A stretch of DNA of 54,459 nucleotides from an uncultured Bacteroidia bacterium (GTDB lineage Bacteria > Bacteroidota > Bacteroidia > Bacteroidales > F082): contig CADBGN010000026.1 of the NCBI GenBank assembly GCA_902794155.1, forward strand, positions 1 to 54,459. Direction: 5' to 3'. Positions 50,811-54,459 of this stretch are shown in pieces (position 1 is the stretch's first letter; each line of letters opens with the position of its first letter). Made by a program: the position numbers and the translations under genes. The notes below the pieces were generated by a model, which was not told where the DNA came from, made no database searches, and saw nothing but the letters and a program-made list of their open reading frames with translations.

Positions 50811-51746
50811 ATGGCAAAGTTAAAAAGTTGGATTAGAGCAGCCCGTCCGAGGACGGTGCTGCTCTCTTTTTCAGGGGTGTTGTTGGGTGGCTTTTTGGCA
50901 GCCCGCCTGGCCATCAACGGGGAGTTCTTTTATCCTTTCCCTATCCTTTTCGCTGCTATCACAGCCGTGTTGCTCCAAATTCTCTCCAACCTCGCCAACG
51001 ACTACGGCGACTTCAAGAAAGGCACAGACAACGCGAAGCGCGTTGGTCCCCAGCGGGAGATGCAGAGTGGTGCCATCACGGAGAAGGAAATGAAACGGGC
51101 GTTAGTCATAGTGAGTGGATTATGCTTGTTGTCTGGTTTCTTGTTGCTTTTTGTGTATTACGTTGCCCAAGTAGCTGTAGTGCCTCATTATCGCTTTTTG
51201 TTTGTGCTGTCGTTCTTTATTGCCCTTGGCATAGGGGCTGTTTTAGCAGCCTTGCTTTACACTTTGGGCAAACGTCCATACGGCTATCGTGGACTAGGTG
51301 ACCTGTTCTGCTTCCTATTCTTCGGTTGGGCGGCCGTGGCAGGTACCTATTATTTGTCCGCTCCTTGGTTCGATTTCAGCGTCTTGCTTCCGGCAACGGC
51401 CATGGGCTTTCTCTCCAATGCCGTGCTCAACATCAACAACATGCGCGACTATGAAAACGACAAGGCTTCGGGCAAGAACAGCCTCGTGGTGAAACTGGGG
51501 TTGAAAAAGGCTTTTGTCTACCATTGCCTGCTCATCGGCGGGGCGTTTGTCTGCCTTACCATATATCTCGTTTTGCACCACGCGACTTGGTATTCCTACC
51601 TGTTCTTATTGCTTTCCATCCTATACATCAAAGACTTAATCGCCATCAAAAAGACCAAACCCGAGCTACTTGACCCGTTTTTGGGCCGGCAGGTGAAGCA
51701 TAGTTTCTTGCTCGTGGTGGTTTATGGAATACTGTTGTTATTATGA
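50811..51746 (+). CDS. menA: 1,4-dihydroxy-2-naphthoate polyprenyltransferase
   Basis: The 311-residue membrane enzyme is of the UbiA superfamily with about eight helices. The first Asp-rich motif is NLANDYGDFKKGTDN and the second NMRDYENDKASGK. It attaches the polyprenyl chain in menaquinone synthesis. It lies alone between the helicase and a T9SS gene, with no other men genes nearby. Confidence 0.95.
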   Translation: MAKLKSWIRAARPRTVLLSFSGVLLGGFLAARLAINGEFFYPFPILFAAITAVLLQILSNLANDYGDFKKGTDNAKRVGPQREMQSGAITEKEMKRALVIVSGLCLLSGFLLLFVYYVAQVAVVPHYRFLFVLSFFIALGIGAVLAALLYTLGKRPYGYRGLGDLFCFLFFGWAAVAGTYYLSAPWFDFSVLLPATAMGFLSNAVLNINNMRDYENDKASGKNSLVVKLGLKKAFVYHCLLIGGAFVCLTIYLVLHHATWYSYLFLLLSILYIKDLIAIKKTKPELLDPFLGRQVKHSFLLVVVYGILLLL

Positions 51747-51794
51747 ATAGGTATTTTTTACCTAAATTAATTGGCTATTATTCAAATTTGTTCT

Positions 51795-51802
51795 TATTTT
51801 TG
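51795..51802 (+). promoter_or_regulatory. -7 element for the large T9SS protein
   Basis: TATTTTTG lies 42 bp before the ATG at 51845. Confidence 0.6.
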
Positions 51803-51844
51803 CAGCGAAAAGCATAATCAACATAATTACAAAATCATATCACT

Positions 51845-54202
51845 ATGAAAAAAACCTTACTTTTTGCATTTGCCATGCTGTTTGCAACGGCGATGGTGGC
51901 ACAAAACCGCGCGGTTTTGCTGCACGAATCTTTTGACGGTACCACTCTGCCTGCAGGATGGTCTGTCGATGCACATCAAAACAACTGGTCAGTTTCGGCC
52001 ACCAACAACGCTGGAGGAGATCCCAATGAGATGCACCTTTCATGGAGTCCCCAATTCAATGGCATGACGCGACTCGTCTCTCCTGCCGTCGATTTGACTG
52101 GTTTCAGCAGTGTCGTTGTCTCGTTTAAGCATGCACTTGACAATTACTCGGGCAGCAACACCATCGGTGTGGCTACGTCATCTGATGGAGGTACCACTTG
52201 GAACCAAGGTTGGAGCCAAGGCTACAGTGCCAGCAACAGCTATTCTGTTTCACAGGAAATCAACACTCCTGATATGGGTCAGGCCAGTGTGCAGTTCTGC
52301 ATCTTCTTTAATGGCAGCAGCTACAACATCAACGATTGGTTCTTTGACGACATCGTAATCTTCACGTTAGAGAATCTTGACCTTGGAGTTTCGGCTGCTA
52401 CGCTTCCTAACTTCATCAGTAGTGGCGAGACTTCATTCGGCATGACGGTCTTCAGCTATGGTACCACCCCTGTGACCTCCGTCGAAGCCACCTACGAAGT
52501 GGAAGGCATGGAGCCTGTCACGGAGACCTTTACGGTCAATATTGCTTCACTCAATAGTGCGACCTTGAATTTTACTACCCCGACCATACTGATTCCCGGA
52601 AGCTACAACGTCAACTACAGCATCAATTTGGTCAATGGCCAAGCCGATGATGACCCGAGCAACAACACGCTCTCGAAAGCCGTTAGCGTGGCCATTGGCT
52701 CTGCCGAACGCAAGCCCATGATTGAACACTTCTCGTCATCGACCTGCGGTCCATGCGTACAACCCAACACTCTGATGCACACTTTCTGCAACAACAACGA
52801 AGGCCGTTACACCTACACCAAATATCAGATGAACTGGCCTGGAAGCGGTGACCCGTACTACACTGATGAAGGCGGCGTGCGTCGTGACTACTATAGCGTG
52901 AATGCTGTTCCTATGGCTTTCCTTGATGCTGAGTCGTTGAACTTCAATGGTGTACAAAACCAATTCAACCAACATGCAGAAATTGCTGCCTTTATGGATA
53001 TCAAAGGTTCGTTCTCGGTCGAAGGCAATACTATTACGGTCTTGGCCGACATTATGCCTTACATTGACGTCAATGCTCGTATCTACATCTCTGTAAACGA
53101 GAAAGAAACCCACGGCAATGTGGGAAGCAACGGCGAAACTGTGTTTCACCACATATTCATGAAGATGTTGCCTAATGCGGAAGGCACAACAGTTGACTTC
53201 GTTTCTGGCGAACTACAACATTTGGAATTCACACAAGATATGTCGGGAACCCATGTCGAGGAAATGAGCGACCTTGAAGTCTCCATCTGGGTGCAGAACT
53301 ACACTACCAAGGAGATCTTTAACAGCCGTTATGCCTACGAATATACCAATATACACCCCTATCCTGTTGAGAACCTCACTTTGGTAGATCAAGCTCCATT
53401 GAAGGATGGTGTGTTATATGCTTATTGGGATGCCCCCACCAATGGCAATCCTATGGGATATGATGTATACATCAACGGTGAGTTGGTGGAAGAAAACTTT
53501 ACAGAACATTCTTATTCGTTTGAAGGCGAGGCCGACTCTTTCTATGTTATCGGTGTGGTTGCCCGTTATGAAAACGACATGCGTTCGGTCAAGGTGCTTG
53601 CCAGCTCGTCAACCAATTTACAAGATATGGGGTTGTATATTCCCGGCTCACCCTATGTTGAGTTGACCGTCAATGAACCTGAAGTTGATGTGTATGTGAG
53701 CAACGGTAATTTCGCCTCCCATGCGCCTATTGAGATTACCGCCATTACGGAAGCCAATCCTACTGGCGATGAATATTTGGAGATTGAACCCGCAACCGCA
53801 CTGCCCGCAACGATTGAAGAAGGAGAAGAATTCCATTTCCATATCGCAGCCAACGCGGTTGTCGGCAGAAGCGTGGCTGAAACTGCCGTTAAGGTGGAAT
53901 CCAATGGTGGGGAAGTGGTTTACTATGTGACTGTTGACGGTGAACTGCTGAGCATCTCCGAGATTTCAGCGATGGCCACAGTCTATCCTAATCCCGCCAA
54001 CGACCAAGTGCGCATTGAATCAGCCAAAGGCATTGAGAGCGTGATGGTTTACAATATGATGGGTGTTTTGGTGGAGACTATTCCTGTCAACAGCATGATG
54101 CTCAACGTGAACTTGAGCCAATACAGCGAAGGCACGTATTTCTTCAACATCCGCCAGAGCGATGGCACGGTCAGCAACCAACGTGTGGTTGTGAGACATT
54201 GA
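51845..54202 (+). CDS. T9SS-exported adhesin-like protein with Omp28/thioredoxin-like CGPC segment
   Basis: The 785-residue protein has a signal peptide (cleavage after MVAQ) and a choice-of-anchor-J/MAM-like domain (residues 25-175, ESFDGTTLPAGWSV to FFDDIVIF). A CARDB-like Ig domain (180-285) comes next. An Omp28-type thioredoxin-like domain (290-450) starts IEHFSSSTCGPCVQPN, with Cys301 and Cys304. Ig-like domains and a type A sorting domain (VYPNPANDQVRIES, ending NQRVVVRH) follow. The N-terminal domain is related to the protein at 10781. The CGPC motif suggests disulfide chemistry outside the cell, but it may be structural. Confidence 0.83.
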   Translation: MKKTLLFAFAMLFATAMVAQNRAVLLHESFDGTTLPAGWSVDAHQNNWSVSATNNAGGDPNEMHLSWSPQFNGMTRLVSPAVDLTGFSSVVVSFKHALDNYSGSNTIGVATSSDGGTTWNQGWSQGYSASNSYSVSQEINTPDMGQASVQFCIFFNGSSYNINDWFFDDIVIFTLENLDLGVSAATLPNFISSGETSFGMTVFSYGTTPVTSVEATYEVEGMEPVTETFTVNIASLNSATLNFTTPTILIPGSYNVNYSINLVNGQADDDPSNNTLSKAVSVAIGSAERKPMIEHFSSSTCGPCVQPNTLMHTFCNNNEGRYTYTKYQMNWPGSGDPYYTDEGGVRRDYYSVNAVPMAFLDAESLNFNGVQNQFNQHAEIAAFMDIKGSFSVEGNTITVLADIMPYIDVNARIYISVNEKETHGNVGSNGETVFHHIFMKMLPNAEGTTVDFVSGELQHLEFTQDMSGTHVEEMSDLEVSIWVQNYTTKEIFNSRYAYEYTNIHPYPVENLTLVDQAPLKDGVLYAYWDAPTNGNPMGYDVYINGELVEENFTEHSYSFEGEADSFYVIGVVARYENDMRSVKVLASSSTNLQDMGLYIPGSPYVELTVNEPEVDVYVSNGNFASHAPIEITAITEANPTGDEYLEIEPATALPATIEEGEEFHFHIAANAVVGRSVAETAVKVESNGGEVVYYVTVDGELLSISEISAMATVYPNPANDQVRIESAKGIESVMVYNMMGVLVETIPVNSMMLNVNLSQYSEGTYFFNIRQSDGTVSNQRVVVRH

Positions 54203-54220
54203 TGACGTTGAAGTCATCCA

Positions 54221-54256
54221 AACAAAAAGGGAACCCGATTGGGTTCCCTTTTTGTT
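54221..54256. terminator. bidirectional terminator
   Basis: AACAAAAAGGGAACCC and its complement flank a GATT loop. It serves the T9SS gene and the convergent argF. Confidence 0.92.
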
Positions 54257-54275
54257 TGATGCACTTGGACTATGA

Positions 54276-54459
54276 TTAGTCGCCCAACGTGGCCACCATG
54301 ACGGCCTTGATGGTGTGCATGCGGTTCTCAGCCTCGTCGAAGACGATGCTGTTCTCGCTTTCGAACACGTCCTCGGTGACCTCGATACCGTTCAAGCCGA
54401 ACTTCTCATAAACGTCGCGGCCGGCCTTGGTCTCCAGATTGTGATACGAAGGAAGGCAG
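54276..54459 (-). CDS. argF: ornithine carbamoyltransferase, C-terminal part
   Basis: The window ends inside this gene; about 60 C-terminal residues are visible. They read [20 protein letters not shown], then [20 protein letters not shown], ending [14 protein letters not shown]. The HCLP motif at the start (histidine just outside the window) binds ornithine, and the [11 protein letters not shown] end is highly conserved in OTCases. The enzyme makes citrulline from ornithine and carbamoyl phosphate. Confidence 0.92.
   Translation of the reverse strand, partial: CLPSYHNLETKAGRDVYEKFGLNGIEVTEDVFESENSIVFDEAENRMHTIKAVMVATLGD

Overview
The window looks like chromosome of a Bacteroidota bacterium, most likely an uncultured Bacteroidales. 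Evidence read from the sequence: many genes are preceded by the Bacteroidota -7 element TAnnTTTG, several secreted proteins end in a type IX secretion (T9SS) type A sorting domain, lipoproteins and TlpA-like thioredoxins are frequent, and a Mpi-type master invertase and a DUF3244 protein are present. Two housekeeping-type genes (purH and a deoxyhypusine-synthase-like gene) are frameshifted, so either real decay or consensus errors in a draft or metagenomic assembly must be considered.

Layout. 1-8.2 kb is accessory: a truncated Eco57I-type N6-adenine methylase tail directly behind a Mpi-family serine invertase, an unknown conserved protein, a collapsed AlbA_2/winged-helix gene, an intact AlbA_2 (Schlafen-like) protein, a 2H phosphoesterase plus microbial PARG pair, an unknown coiled-coil protein, two tandem five-repeat beta-flower secreted proteins and an orphan HigA-type regulator. 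8.2-16 kb: a tandem TonB_C protein, radA, two secreted proteins (one CotH-like with a T9SS tail), a REP-associated tyrosine transposase (RAYT) with its REP hairpins, and recJ. 16-24 kb: purH, mreBCD, two paralogous TlpA-like lipoproteins, a membrane-anchored unknown protein and a cysQ gene that carries a repeat element inside its reading frame. 24-32 kb: topA, a deoxyhypusine-synthase-like and arginase-like pair, and a T9SS-exported peptidylarginine deiminase that keeps all residues I can match to the Porphyromonas enzyme. 32-42 kb: a lipoprotein, an RND efflux adaptor/pump/TolC operon, DUF2147, a 53-residue small protein, a four-helix-bundle (23S IVP) gene inside an inverted repeat, pgi and an OmpR-type response regulator. 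42-54.5 kb: a TPR membrane regulator followed by a three-gene secreted/lipoprotein operon, a serine hydrolase, a DEAD-box helicase, menA, a large T9SS protein with a CGPC thioredoxin-like segment, and the 3' end of argF.

The strongest unexplained signal is the density of structured intergenic repeats. Several unrelated families are built from 7-bp units (GAATGCT, TGGCTAT, CGAGACN/GTCCCGN, CAACTGA, GAATCTT). Most copies are arranged as inverted repeats, most sit just upstream of a start codon, one lies in frame inside cysQ, and one pair brackets a four-helix-bundle gene. Alongside them are REP hairpins with a resident RAYT transposase, GTAGAGACG palindromes (one inside the RAYT coding sequence itself), and four or five larger 75-160 bp multi-hairpin elements. 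A second candidate system is the PARG and 2H-phosphoesterase gene pair, which suggests ADP-ribose or cyclic-phosphate processing in an accessory island.
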